Shown: positions 1-8,496, counted from the first letter of the stretch. The stretch: 64,000 bases of DNA from Candidatus Chloroploca mongolica (GCF_004762035.2 NZ_SIJK02000001.1:1-64000); one strand, 5' to 3'. Notes: generated from the sequence alone by a model not told the origin. Numbers and translations: made by a program.

Positions 1-1
1 G

Positions 2-637
2 GGCAGCAGCAAGGCTGATCCTCTGGCCGAGGAGGATGAGCAACCACAACACATGGCCGCGCCGACTGCTGCACTTGTACCGAGTGCTACGCCAGTAGTG
101 CCACTGGCAACTAAAACACCCAAACCGGCAGAGCAAATTGGTTTTGATTTTACTAACCGAACCCCCGAACACCCAACGGGAGACAGCACTGCTTCATCCC
201 ACATTTTTATTCATAAATATCCTATGCCTGGCGCTGGTTCTATTACGAGAGTGATCTATGTTAATGATAGCGAGTTAGGTCAAGAGATCCCAGAGGCAGT
301 CACTTTACTTATATTACGCCCTGTGACTGGGGGATGGGAAATTATGCACCGCGTTACTCTACCGGATGATGATCGTCCACCTACTACAACAGGAATTACT
401 ACGCTAACACTAGACTTCCCATTACCCGTCGAGACAGGAGATGTCTTTGCTCACTGGCAACCTCGAGCAGCAGGATCTATCCCATTTAATAATGACAGGT
501 CATCTATTGATGGTCGTAGCGTTACGGAAGTCGGTTTCAGTTTTGCAGATATCGAGGAAGGACAGATCATTACCAATAGTGGCTTCATTGGAAGACGGGA
601 CTATTTCATAAACATCATTTTCGAACCGACACCTTAG
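2..637 (+). CDS. Hypothetical protein, 5' end cut by window edge
   Basis: The frame is open from base 2 with no stop upstream, so the gene probably begins outside the window; the first in-window ATG is at 53. I do not recognise the family. The visible part starts with an Ala/Pro/Thr-rich stretch (about residues 1-30 after the ATG) typical of the linker that follows a signal peptide or membrane anchor. A beta-rich, hydrophilic domain of about 150 residues follows, without cysteines. A surface or secreted protein is the likely guess. The DNA is visibly more AT-rich than most of the window, which fits horizontally acquired DNA together with the neighbouring transposase remnant and recombinase. 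Confidence 0.6.
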   Translation, partial: GSSKADPLAEEDEQPQHMAAPTAALVPSATPVVPLATKTPKPAEQIGFDFTNRTPEHPTGDSTASSHIFIHKYPMPGAGSITRVIYVNDSELGQEIPEAVTLLILRPVTGGWEIMHRVTLPDDDRPPTTTGITTLTLDFPLPVETGDVFAHWQPRAAGSIPFNNDRSSIDGRSVTEVGFSFADIEEGQIITNSGFIGRRDYFINIIFEPTP

Positions 638-869
638 TTCGACTTTATCCATCTGCACTGCCTACGCGGCGTAGGCCAGCGCGTCTGTGAGACGAGGGAG
701 GAATGCCTTCGGAATTTTGACCTTGTCGGCTTCCGCAGGCGATATCCAAGAAAGAGTGACGTATCAAGAATGCGGGCGAAGTCCTTGAGCGGGTTGTTCA
801 ACGGCATCACAAAGGGTTAGGCAGTGCGGCCAAGGCCGTGGATCCTGCGTACGGCGTGCGTTCCCTTCC

Positions 870-1719
870 CGATGCAGCGTACCAGCCGGAGGGCCTGAGC
901 CGCACACCGCGCTCGGCTCGCCCTCACGACAGCTTCCGTACGCCCGGCAACGGCGGTTTGCGCAGTACCAGGACGTGGTGGTGCTCGCGGAGCAGGAACT
1001 CGGGCCAACCATGATCGCAGCTCAGGTTGGTCTGACCCGGCAGACCGTCGCGCTCTGGCTGAAAGCGGGGGCCTTTCCCGAGCGCGCGTCTCTCGCACCA
1101 CGAGCAATGCTCGTGACCGCCTACGAACCGTATCTGCGTGAGCGCTGGCAGGCTGGGGGTCAGAATAGGCGTCAACGTTGGCGTGAGGTGCAGGCACAAG
1201 GCTTTGCTGGGGGCAGGAGACCATACGTCGCCTCATTACCGGGCGTGCTTACTCAGGGCCGCAGCGCCAGCCTGTGACGACTGGGCCAGTATCACAGCAT
1301 ACGCCACCACCACCACCGACGACACGTCCGTGGTCACCGCGACAGGCCCGCTGGTTGTTGCGCAAGCCCGAGGTCAAGCTCACGCCAGCGCAGCAGGCGT
1401 ATATCCAACAGCTTGGCCTGGTTTGCCCAGACATTGTGGTTGCTCAGGGCCTGATCGTGGCATTCACCCAGCTCGTGCGGAAGCGTGACAATGCAGCATT
1501 CTGCCCCTGGTTGACAGCAGCGCAGGAAAGTGGACTGCCAAAGCTGATAGAATTTACCAAAAGTATCGTGCGTGATCGAGCGTCCGTAGAAGCCGCGCTC
1601 ACATATCGCTGGTGAAACGGCATCACCGAGGGTCAAATCGGCTCAAGATGATCAAGCGGACGGCATATGGACGCGCCAGCTTCGGGTTGCTCCATCAGCG
1701 CGTCTTGGCAAAACTGTGA
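870..1719 (+). pseudogene. ISL3-type transposase remnant
   Basis: A broken C-terminal half of an ISL3-family transposase. The first piece (to about 1215) carries the internal helix-turn-helix region, with the recognisable words 'GLTRQTVALWLKAG', 'FPERA' and 'YEPYLRERWQAG'. After a frameshift the piece from about 1274 continues with 'SPRQARWLL' and the end of the catalytic domain. An in-frame TGA at 1613-1615 interrupts a W-S-N-G type motif ('ITEGQIGSR' follows). A further shift near 1642 restores the conserved end, 'LKMIKRTAYGRASFGLL', up to a stop at 1717-1719. At least two frameshifts and one nonsense codon mean it is inactive. I did not find convincing terminal inverted repeats, and the N-terminal zinc-finger part is missing or unrecognisable. 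Confidence 0.75.
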
Positions 1720-1974
1720 CGGCATGACGTGAGCACGGGAGATGCGGAAGAGCAGATCTTTCGTGAGGCAGCGATCCCCCCAACGTAAGATTCTCGCGTG
1801 AGGCGCTGCGGACAGCAAATCTAGTTGACATTCAACAGAAAACAGTCAGATGTTGTGTCTTGACAAATGGATCCACCTTACTTTACGGCCGACCTCAAGG
1901 TTATTGATGTGGCCGTGCGTGGTAGGGGGTGGCAAGCGTGCGAGCGCGGCCCGGACGCCGGTGGCTTCTCTGGT

Positions 1975-2095
1975 GTGTGTCAATGCAACCCAACACCCTT
2001 GCCCGCTGGGAGGTTCGCATTGGGAAGGATCGCATCTTCTATGTGATTGACGTCATCGATACAGTGGTACTCGTCAATCAAGTACTCCATAAATA
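1975..2095 (+). pseudogene. Possible RelE/ParE-type toxin fragment
   Basis: A short stretch translates as 'LARWEVRIGKDRIFYVID' and resembles the core strand pair of RelE/ParE-family toxins (pattern W-E-L-R-V-G-x-x-R-V-x-Y). Neither a coherent N-terminal part in the same frame nor an antitoxin partner is visible, so this would be a remnant. The match rests on one short motif and could be chance. Confidence 0.3.
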
Positions 2096-2291
2096 CTTGA
2101 CGGGTTACACAAAAATATGTCTTTGTGAAGAGCTCGACCACGGCACGTTACGCCAGTTAGCGGTGATGACGCCATCGCTTACGACCAATCTTCAGGCCCA
2201 TAACGTGCTGCGGCAAGCAAGCGTCTTGTTGCACACCCGCCTGATGCACCAGCGCCCGGAGCGGGCCATTTGATGGTGGTTCATGTGTGCC

Positions 2292-2783
2292 TTATGTGAA
2301 AACGCTGAACGGCCAGGTCGGCGCAGGCCTCAGGTTGACGATGATCCGCTCCAGGCTCTCATCGCGGATCATGGCCTCGGCCAGCGGTGCGTCCTCGACG
2401 GTGGTGATCACACGCGATATCCAGATCTCGTTCAGGATCAGCCATCCGTCGTCGAGGTTCGCGGCGACATAGATTGGACCTTGGTCGCAAAATTGCGCGC
2501 GGAGCGCCTGGGCACGGGTTGCCGTGGTTGCGTAGATACGCGTTTCCGGTCCGTCGTCGGGCTGGCGCATAGAACCCTCGGCGATGCGCACCTCCGCGAT
2601 CAGTGCGCGCACCAGCGCATTGGGCGGCGGCGAGGCCCATCCAGGGCGACGCACATCCACCGACCCAGCGCGGCCCAATGGCATCGGGGAGCAATGGCGG
2701 TCGGTAGGGTATCCGGTGCGGCGAGGCTTCGCCTCTGACCACGAAGACACCCCTACCCCCGCCATGACCCCAAATTGCCTCAT
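2292..2783 (-). CDS. Hypothetical protein in the integrative region
   Basis: An open frame of 163 residues from an ATG at 2783, preceded by an AAAGAG-like ribosome site; a longer frame opens up to 2867 but has no better start. The C-terminal 90 residues look like an ordinary globular protein (alternating hydrophobics, for example 'GPIYVAANLDDGWLILNE'), while the N-terminal half is basic and Pro/Gly-rich and may be non-native. No domain is recognised. It is divergent from the small gene at 2986 and lies in accessory DNA, so it is plausibly cargo of the element or a decayed gene. Confidence 0.4.
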   Translation of the reverse strand: MRQFGVMAGVGVSSWSEAKPRRTGYPTDRHCSPMPLGRAGSVDVRRPGWASPPPNALVRALIAEVRIAEGSMRQPDDGPETRIYATTATRAQALRAQFCDQGPIYVAANLDDGWLILNEIWISRVITTVEDAPLAEAMIRDESLERIIVNLRPAPTWPFSVFT

Positions 2784-2985
2784 CTTTGACTCTTTTTGAC
2801 TCATTGACACATGTGTGCAATAACGGTACGATACGCTTATCCTCTGGGGATGCGGCGCTGGGCACATTGAGGGAACCCGTCAGGGGGCCAGCATGGCCGC
2901 TTCAGCGTCAGCTATCGGCCCATCAGCATCTTGACAAGGAAGGAAGGTCAGGGTAGCATGGTGGCACGGTAAACATGGAGGATCT

Positions 2986-3219
2986 ATGGCCGGGAACGAC
3001 CGGGCCAACGAAGGACGTCAGGCGGGGGTACCCGCCCGCATTTCCGAAACAACGCATCGTGAGCTACGCTATGTGGCTGCGGTCTGGTCGCTCAGCGCGA
3101 AGGACGGCGCGCCGACGACGATTCGGAGTCTGATTGATCTGGCCTGGGAGACGTTGAAGCAGCAACGCCCAGAGGTGGTTGAGTTGCTGAAACGGGTCGA
3201 TTCAGCCGAGGCTGATTGA
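2986..3219 (+). CDS. Small unknown protein of the integrative element
   Basis: A 77-residue protein with a strong ribosome site (GGAGG six bases before the ATG). The C-terminal part is predicted to be helical ('IRSLIDLAWETLKQQRPEVV') and the N-terminal part is charged. The size and make-up resemble small DNA-binding proteins, such as ribbon-helix-helix or recombination directionality factors, but no family motif is certain. It lies about 500 bases upstream of a large serine recombinase on the same strand, so an accessory role in excision or copy control of that element is a reasonable inference and not a demonstrated one. Confidence 0.55.
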   Translation: MAGNDRANEGRQAGVPARISETTHRELRYVAAVWSLSAKDGAPTTIRSLIDLAWETLKQQRPEVVELLKRVDSAEAD

Positions 3220-3478
3220 CGAAACCCACGGATTCTGCGAACCCACCCGTCGTGCGCATCTGCCCTTCCTTCCGCGACCGATGGGCCTCATGAGGGAGAT
3301 GATTGATGGACGTGCTGCCCCGTTGTGGTTGGCAGGGTCTGCGCAAACGGTTCCTGTCCCCGTCCCGCTTCCTAGGTTGGAAGGATGTCCGTTGGACCTT
3401 CCCATGTGAAGAAGGTGTCGTTCGGGTGGTCTGCCGATGCAGACCACCGCAGTGCTGCCACCTCGTCGGAGGTGGCCA

Positions 3479-3739
3479 ATGAAGCTGACGCATCGTCCGC
3501 GCATCACGGCGCATGTGTGCCACGTTCCCGGCGATCCGGGCGCTGGCTTGACCGAACTCGCCGATGCGCTCCTCATAGTGCGTGCAGAGCCGGCGCTCCA
3601 GGAGGCGTTCCGGATCGCGCATCAGTTCACCAGCGTTGAGGCCCACCTTCATACCCGGCGGCGCACGCTGACGCAGGCCGCTGAGACGCTGCGTGCCCAA
3701 CTCGCTGCGCTGACGGCGCAACTGGGGGAGGCTGCCTGA
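3479..3739 (+). CDS. Small unknown protein coupled to the serine recombinase
   Basis: An 86-residue protein. I chose the ATG at 3479 because GGAGGTG lies just upstream; the longer frame from 3437 has no such site. Its TGA overlaps the recombinase ATG (TGATG), so the two are translationally coupled. The C-terminal half is a predicted amphipathic helix or coiled coil ('LTQAAETLRAQLAALTAQLG') and the N-terminal part is basic. No known family is recognised. The tight coupling suggests a partner or regulator of the recombinase. Confidence 0.6.
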   Translation: MKLTHRPRITAHVCHVPGDPGAGLTELADALLIVRAEPALQEAFRIAHQFTSVEAHLHTRRRTLTQAAETLRAQLAALTAQLGEAA

Positions 3740-5514
3740 TGTCAAAACGTACGGCCCTCTACATTCGGTGTTCCAGTCGCGACCAGGTTGCCCACGGCGT
3801 CAGCATTCCAGATCAGTTGGCTCGCTTGCGGGCAGATGCCGGAACCGCTGGCGAGGTAGTGGTGGCGGAGTACATCGACCAGGCCCGTTCCGGCACGAGC
3901 GCGGCCCGCCGCGAGGAGTTCCAGAAGTTGCTCACGGCGGCCCGCCGCCGTGAGTTTGACCGGGTACGCGTCGAGAGTGTTGACCGCGGCCATCGCAACG
4001 ATATGGAGCGCCGCCAGTTCGAAGCTGAGCTACAGACGTTCGGTATCCAGGTGCTCTATGTCGGTGAGCCGGAGAAGCAGGCCCCGCAGTATCGTAAGTT
4101 GCAGCGCGGTATCCGCGGCGTGCTCGCCGAGTGGGAGGTCGATGAGACGAGCCAGCGCACCTACAAGCGCCATCGCTTTCGTGCCCAGCAAGGCAAGTGG
4201 CGCGGTGGCCCAATCCCGTACGGCCTCCAGCCCGATCGCACCGGCTGGTTCGAGCCTGATCCGGAGACCTACCCGATCTTGCTCTGGATGCTGGAGCGGC
4301 GTGCGGCGAGCCAGGGCTACCACGCGATCACCAAGCAGCTGAACCAGGGTATCGCGCTGGCAGAGGGGCAGCCACGCGAGGTGCCGCCGACCCCCGGTTT
4401 GATCATGTATCGGCGGAAGCCGTACCTAGAGCGCCAGGATCCCGAGACGGGTGAGCTTATCCATGAGCCACGCCCGATGCCCTCCGGCACCTGGACAGTC
4501 TCGACTATCGAGAAGATCTGCAAGCGGGTTTTTGACGGGGTCTATGCTGGCGTCTTGCGCTGGGGTGAACGCTACAACAAATTCGAGGAAGACGCCGATG
4601 GTAATCGCAAACAGGCGGTGCGGGTCGAAACCGGCAGGCCGCTGATCCCTGAGGAACTCCTCCGCCGCGTCCAGGCCGTGGAGTTGGCGGCGCACGAGGG
4701 TGAGGCGGCGACGATGTCGGCCTTCAACAGCTACCTGCTCACGCTCCGTTGTGGTGCGTGCGGAGGCGCGATGCATGGCTATACCAGTACCAAATACAAG
4801 GGAGACAAGACGTATCGGTATCGCAAATATCGTTGTGCCAGACGGGTCAACAAACCTGGCGCATGCCGTATGCCAATGCTCAGCGCCGACGAGCTCGAGC
4901 GCCTGGTACTTGACGTTGTGATGAAGGACATCATTGAGCGTAGCCACGAGGCGTTGGTGGAAGAGATCAACGATGCCATCGCCCGGAAGCACACCGAGTT
5001 GCTCAGCGCCATCGCGGTGGCGGAGGTGCGGCTGCGCGAGTTGGAGGAGCGGCGCGAGGCGGCGCTTGACGCGCTGACCACGCAGTACAAGGGGGTGACG
5101 GAACGCACGCGCGCCGCGTTGGCCGAACAAGCCGACCGAATGGTGTGCGCGTACGATGAGGTGGAGGAGCAGATCCGCAAGCTCCGCCTCGGGATGGCCG
5201 TGATGGACGAGCAGGCGCGGTCAATCATGTTGATCTTGACCGACCCATTGCTTGACCCGTCCCGCTGGCAGGAACCCGAGGCGATCCATGCACTTAAGCG
5301 GGCTTTGAAGCTTCTCGTCCATGACCTGATCCTCAGGGAGAAGGTACCGGGCGAGTTTCATGTGGAGGTACAACTCTATGCAATTCGTCAAAGTCTATTG
5401 CACGAGAGCGCGTGGGAGTCGAACCCACCGACGAAGCTCGTCACCCCGTCCGCTGGTTTTGAAGACCAGGACAGCCACCAGGCCACATCCGCTCTCGCGG
5501 TGATTGTAGCCTGA
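3739..5514 (+). CDS. Large serine recombinase (integrase)
   Basis: A 591-residue site-specific recombinase. Residues 1-145 form the resolvase catalytic domain, with the 'YIRCSSRDQ' nucleophile motif (Ser12 is the likely catalytic serine). This is followed by a Recombinase domain containing 'GKWRGGPIPYGL' (about residues 150-300), a zinc-ribbon with 'LRCGACGGAMHG' and later cysteines (about 335-375), and a long charged coiled coil (about 395-500). The order is typical of large serine integrases. The last 37 or so codons are read antisense through the tRNA-Sec gene and so are probably host sequence joined at integration rather than native recombinase. The upstream coupled small gene and the tRNA position mark this as the integration module of an element extending to the left. 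Confidence 0.92.
   Translation: MSKRTALYIRCSSRDQVAHGVSIPDQLARLRADAGTAGEVVVAEYIDQARSGTSAARREEFQKLLTAARRREFDRVRVESVDRGHRNDMERRQFEAELQTFGIQVLYVGEPEKQAPQYRKLQRGIRGVLAEWEVDETSQRTYKRHRFRAQQGKWRGGPIPYGLQPDRTGWFEPDPETYPILLWMLERRAASQGYHAITKQLNQGIALAEGQPREVPPTPGLIMYRRKPYLERQDPETGELIHEPRPMPSGTWTVSTIEKICKRVFDGVYAGVLRWGERYNKFEEDADGNRKQAVRVETGRPLIPEELLRRVQAVELAAHEGEAATMSAFNSYLLTLRCGACGGAMHGYTSTKYKGDKTYRYRKYRCARRVNKPGACRMPMLSADELERLVLDVVMKDIIERSHEALVEEINDAIARKHTELLSAIAVAEVRLRELEERREAALDALTTQYKGVTERTRAALAEQADRMVCAYDEVEEQIRKLRLGMAVMDEQARSIMLILTDPLLDPSRWQEPEAIHALKRALKLLVHDLILREKVPGEFHVEVQLYAIRQSLLHESAWESNPPTKLVTPSAGFEDQDSHQATSALAVIVA
5403..5496 (-). tRNA. selC: tRNA-Sec (anticodon TCA)
   Basis: On the minus strand this 94-nt sequence folds as a selenocysteine tRNA. 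It has an acceptor arm whose first seven pairs are perfect (GAGAGCG with CGCTCTC), a D-arm around 'GGCCTGGTGGC', an anticodon arm CTGGT-CTTCAAA-ACCAG with anticodon TCA, a long variable arm, and a T-arm GTGGG-TTCGACT-CCCAC. The long variable arm and long acceptor/T stack are hallmarks of tRNA-Sec. The eighth acceptor pair would be G-G. CCA is not encoded. It is antisense to the end of the serine recombinase gene. Its presence implies that the organism makes selenoproteins; the window shows none. Confidence 0.85.
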
Positions 5515-5532
5515 TCTTGTCCTTTGTGTCAA
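5503..5532 (-). promoter_or_regulatory. Sigma-70 type promoter of tRNA-Sec
   Basis: Read on the minus strand, a perfect TTGACA (-35, complement of 5527-5532) is separated by 18 bases from TACAAT (-10, complement of 5503-5508), six bases before the first tRNA nucleotide. This supports a functional tRNA gene rather than a mere attachment-site remnant. Confidence 0.75.
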
Positions 5533-5539
5533 TGCGTTG

Positions 5540-5573
5540 TTTGACGCAACGGCGCAGAGGCGTGAAGGTTTGC
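5540..5573. repeat. Dispersed TTTGACGCAAAGGCGC-type repeat (variant copy)
   Basis: A degenerate copy of a sequence family whose core is TTTGACGCAAAGGCGCAGAG. Other copies lie near 15835, 25027, 36061 and 59881. It is located between the tRNA-Sec promoter and the antitoxin gene. Confidence 0.5.
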
Positions 5574-5682
5574 AGCCGAGCCTGTCAGGATGCACCGACA
5601 CAGGGCGATACCAACACGTCTGTTTGTGTGATAGAATGGCGTACGTAAGCTGTTCGTGGGCCAACACCCCAGAGGGCGGACA

Positions 5683-5991
5683 ATGATTGTTGACATTGAA
5701 CTGACGCGGCGAGCACATGATCGCTACGTTGCACGAGCACTCCAGTTCCCAGATGTCGAGGTTGAAGCGGTCTCACGTGAAGCTGCGCTTGCCCAAATAC
5801 GCGAGGCCCTCACTGCGCGTCGTCGTGCTGGCACCGAGATCGTTCAGATAACCATTGAGAACGGCAGCGCCGCACTCCAAACGGTCTGGCCTCGTCATGC
5901 CGGCACCTTTCCCGATGACGAAGCGTATCGCTTGATGCTTGCCGACGTAGAGCGTCAGCGCCGTGAGCTTGACGAGGATTCTCAGGCGTGA
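5683..5991 (+). CDS. VapB/HicB-like antitoxin
   Basis: A 102-residue protein; the ATG at 5683 follows a GGGCGGA ribosome site and is preferred over the upstream start at 5656. The N-terminus ('ARALQFPDVEVEAVSREAA', with a following helical repeat) looks like the HicB/UPF0150 partial RNase H fold. The C-terminal part ('DDEAYRLMLADVERQRRELD') is the charged, helical toxin-binding tail usual in antitoxins paired with PIN toxins. Its TGA overlaps a GTG start that begins a PIN-domain toxin, the usual vapBC arrangement, but that toxin is truncated. The antitoxin therefore appears to be an orphan left after loss of its toxin. Confidence 0.65.
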   Translation: MIVDIELTRRAHDRYVARALQFPDVEVEAVSREAALAQIREALTARRRAGTEIVQITIENGSAALQTVWPRHAGTFPDDEAYRLMLADVERQRRELDEDSQA

Positions 5992-6053
5992 CGTTTCTCC
6001 TCGACACAGACCATGTCAGTATCTGCGCCTCGGGTCAATTCTGGCAACATTAG
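5988..6053 (+). pseudogene. Truncated VapC (PIN-domain) toxin start
   Basis: A GTG start overlaps the antitoxin stop and encodes 'VTFLLDTDHVSI', the unmistakable first strand of a PIN-domain toxin with its first catalytic Asp. After about 14 residues the similarity ends, and a stop follows at 6051-6053. The rest of the toxin has been replaced by unrelated DNA carrying a GntR remnant, so it is a deletion remnant. Confidence 0.65.
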
Positions 6054-6247
6054 ACGACCAGATGTATCGGATCCGCGTTCTCCTCCCACGCTCGGCGGGG
6101 TGGATCGCAGAGGCCGAGCATGAGCACCGCGCCGTTGTTGCGCGGATTAACGATCGTGATGGTGACGGGGCCGCACAGGCGATGGAGCGACACCTGCGCG
6201 CTTCCTGCGACCGGGCTATCCGCCTGGTTCTGCCGATTCAGCGCTGA
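6035..6247 (+). pseudogene. GntR/FadR-family regulator, C-terminal remnant
   Basis: The frame ending at 6247 encodes about 68 residues that match the end of the FCD ligand-binding domain of FadR-subfamily GntR regulators: 'LDDQMYRIRVLLPRS', then 'EHEHRAVVARINDRDGDG' and 'MERHLR'. The DNA-binding domain and most of FCD are absent. The piece abuts the VapC stub directly, so one deletion probably fused the two remnants. Confidence 0.6.
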
Positions 6248-6357
6248 ACCTTGGCACCCACGTGCAAGCCGCTCCGGTCTCCCGACGCTTCACGTACCGA
6301 TGTTCCTGTGTCCTACGTACGTGATCGCAGTTCTATCCAGAAAGTGTACCGCATCCT

Positions 6358-6951
6358 ATGACAAGCCTCGCCATCCTCGGTGCCTTAGGAACGCTCATCG
6401 GCCTGGTTCGCGCAATGCCACAACTTGTCCTGCTGCTACGCACCCGCCATGCCTACGGGGTCTCCGTCGACACGGCTGCCACTAGTTCTATTGTAAGCTT
6501 CGGCTGGGCTACTTATGGGTTGTGGACCAATCAGTTCTATGTCAGCCTCGCTACAGGGGCCTCCGGCGTTGTCTTTGCGATCATTACGGTGTTGGCCCTC
6601 CGCTTTGGACGTCGGGTCCGCGAGTTCGCTATCGCACCCGTCTGGCTCGTCGTTCTGCTTCTCGCCGCTGGGCTGGGAGGGACGACCGGGCTCGGCATGA
6701 TCCTTCCCGTTAGCGTGCTCGCCGCGAATGTTCCCCAGCTTTGGGTCGCCTCGCGCGAAGGCAATCTCGCCGATGTATCGTTGGGTACCTGGCTTCTCTC
6801 GATGGCCGATGGGCTCGTCTGGGGTCTCTACACGCTCATCCAACCGGATATGGCGATTATGATCTTTGCCGGTTTGCAACTAGCGACAAGCGGCGTGATC
6901 GTAGCCATGAAGCTTGCCCATATGCTGCGACTGTCACGCCAGCCGGCGTAG
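6358..6951 (+). CDS. PQ-loop/SWEET-like membrane protein
   Basis: A 197-residue, very hydrophobic protein with about seven predicted membrane helices and two PQ-loop signatures, 'RAMPQLVLLLRTR' (about residues 19-31) and 'ANVPQLWVASREGN' (about 122-135). The two half-repeats suggest an internally duplicated semiSWEET-like carrier for sugars or other small solutes; the substrate cannot be told from sequence. The start at 6358 has no clear ribosome site. It is convergent with gatB and appears to be a single-gene unit. Confidence 0.7.
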   Translation: MTSLAILGALGTLIGLVRAMPQLVLLLRTRHAYGVSVDTAATSSIVSFGWATYGLWTNQFYVSLATGASGVVFAIITVLALRFGRRVREFAIAPVWLVVLLLAAGLGGTTGLGMILPVSVLAANVPQLWVASREGNLADVSLGTWLLSMADGLVWGLYTLIQPDMAIMIFAGLQLATSGVIVAMKLAHMLRLSRQPA

Positions 6952-7015
6952 CCCCCACCCTTTCCCCAGGCCTATGCCGAGCGCGGCTGGCGCAGCCTGC
7001 CGCGCTCGCCATCCT

Positions 7016-8473
7016 TTACCCCAGTTCTTGCTCAAGCAACGTACGCACTTGCTGCGGGTTCGCCTGCCCTCGCGTTGCTTTCATGACCATGCCTACCAAA
7101 AATTGTACCGCGCTCGTTTTGCCTCCACGGTATTCGGCGATCGCTTTGCTCGCTTTGCTGTCGGCGAGTACGTCGCGTACGATGCTTAGCAGGGCGTCGC
7201 TGTCGTTGATCTGCGTGAACCCGCGCTCGACGACGATCTGCGCCGGCGCAGCGCCAGTGTCAAAGCTGACTTCAAAGACTTGCTTGGCAATGCTTCGTGT
7301 GATCGTGCCGTTGGCAATGAGTTCGATCACTGCGGCGATGTGACTCACGGGCATGCGTTCGCTGAGCTGCGTCGGCGCTTCGCCACGCTCTTTTAAGAGC
7401 CGGAAGCCTTCGTTTAAGACCCAGTTGGCGACGTCTTTTGGGCTGCCGCCGCTCGCTTCTGCTGCCGCAACCGCTGCTTCGTAGTAGTCGGCAATTGAAC
7501 GCTCGAGCGTCAATAGATCGGCGTCTTGCAGGCTCAGTCCGTACGCACGTTCAAAGCGCTCGCGCCGTGCGTCAGGAAGTTCAGGCAACTCTTCGCGGCG
7601 CGCAGCGATCCAGGCCGCATCCAGTTCCAACGGTGGGATGTCGGGTTCGGGAAAGTACCGGTAGTCGTGGGCGAATTCTTTCGACCGCTGACCAACGGTC
7701 TCCCCTTTGAATTCATCCCAACCGCGGGTCTCCTGGACAAGGGTTCCGCCCGCTTCAAGTACCGCCGTCTGGCGCTCGATTTCGTACGCCAGCGCGCGCT
7801 CGACAAAACGGAACGAGTTGATGTTCTTGATTTCAACTTTTGCTCCGTAGGCCTCTTGCCCTTCCGGGCGCACGCTCACGTTGGCGTCGCAGCGCAACGC
7901 TCCTTCCTCCAGGTTGCCGCTGTTGACCCCGATCCAGACCAGGATCTGCCGGATCTTCTCAAAATAGAGCCGCGCTTCCTCGGGGGTGGTTATATCCGGA
8001 TGACTCACGATCTCCATCAAGGGCACGCCGCTGCGGTTGTAGTCGATCAGCGAGCCACCCTCGTCGGCATGCAAGAGCCGCCCGGTGTCCTCTTCGATGT
8101 GAATTCGCTCGATGCCGATCCGTTTCTCCACGCCGTCGCTCCGTCGAATCGTGAGCGAGCCTTCGGAACAGAGCGGCTGGTCGTATTGCGAGATCTGATA
8201 CCCTTTGGGAAGATCGGGATATGGATACGATTTTCGACTGAAAACCGAGCGTTCGTTGATTGTGCATGTCAGCGCCAGGCCACTCAGCGCGGCCATTTCC
8301 ACCGCACGTTGATTGACGACTGGCAGTGTCCCCGGCAAGCCGAGACTCACCGCCGAGACGTAGGTATTTGGTTCGGCCCCGGCATAGTCCGACGGGCAGC
8401 CGTCAAACATTTTTGAGGCTGTCTTGATGTGGGCATGGATCTCCAGGCCGATCGTGACAAGATAGGTGGGCAT
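7016..8473 (-). CDS. gatB: Asp-tRNA(Asn)/Glu-tRNA(Gln) amidotransferase subunit B
   Basis: A 485-residue protein of normal GatB length. The N-terminal catalytic cradle begins 'YLVTIGLEIHAHIKT' and contains 'SYPYPDLPKGYQISQYDQP' and 'GVPLMEIVSHPDI'. The C-terminal part is the YqeY-like tRNA-binding tail. GatB phosphorylates Glu- or Asp-charged tRNA and, with GatA and GatC, amidates it in the cytoplasm. GAGGAG precedes the ATG. It follows tyrS by 23 bases on the same strand, so the two probably form an operon; gatA and gatC are not in the window. Confidence 0.96.
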   Translation of the reverse strand: MPTYLVTIGLEIHAHIKTASKMFDGCPSDYAGAEPNTYVSAVSLGLPGTLPVVNQRAVEMAALSGLALTCTINERSVFSRKSYPYPDLPKGYQISQYDQPLCSEGSLTIRRSDGVEKRIGIERIHIEEDTGRLLHADEGGSLIDYNRSGVPLMEIVSHPDITTPEEARLYFEKIRQILVWIGVNSGNLEEGALRCDANVSVRPEGQEAYGAKVEIKNINSFRFVERALAYEIERQTAVLEAGGTLVQETRGWDEFKGETVGQRSKEFAHDYRYFPEPDIPPLELDAAWIAARREELPELPDARRERFERAYGLSLQDADLLTLERSIADYYEAAVAAAEASGGSPKDVANWVLNEGFRLLKERGEAPTQLSERMPVSHIAAVIELIANGTITRSIAKQVFEVSFDTGAAPAQIVVERGFTQINDSDALLSIVRDVLADSKASKAIAEYRGGKTSAVQFLVGMVMKATRGQANPQQVRTLLEQELG

Positions 8474-8496
8474 AGGCTCCTCGTTTGAACGTAGCC

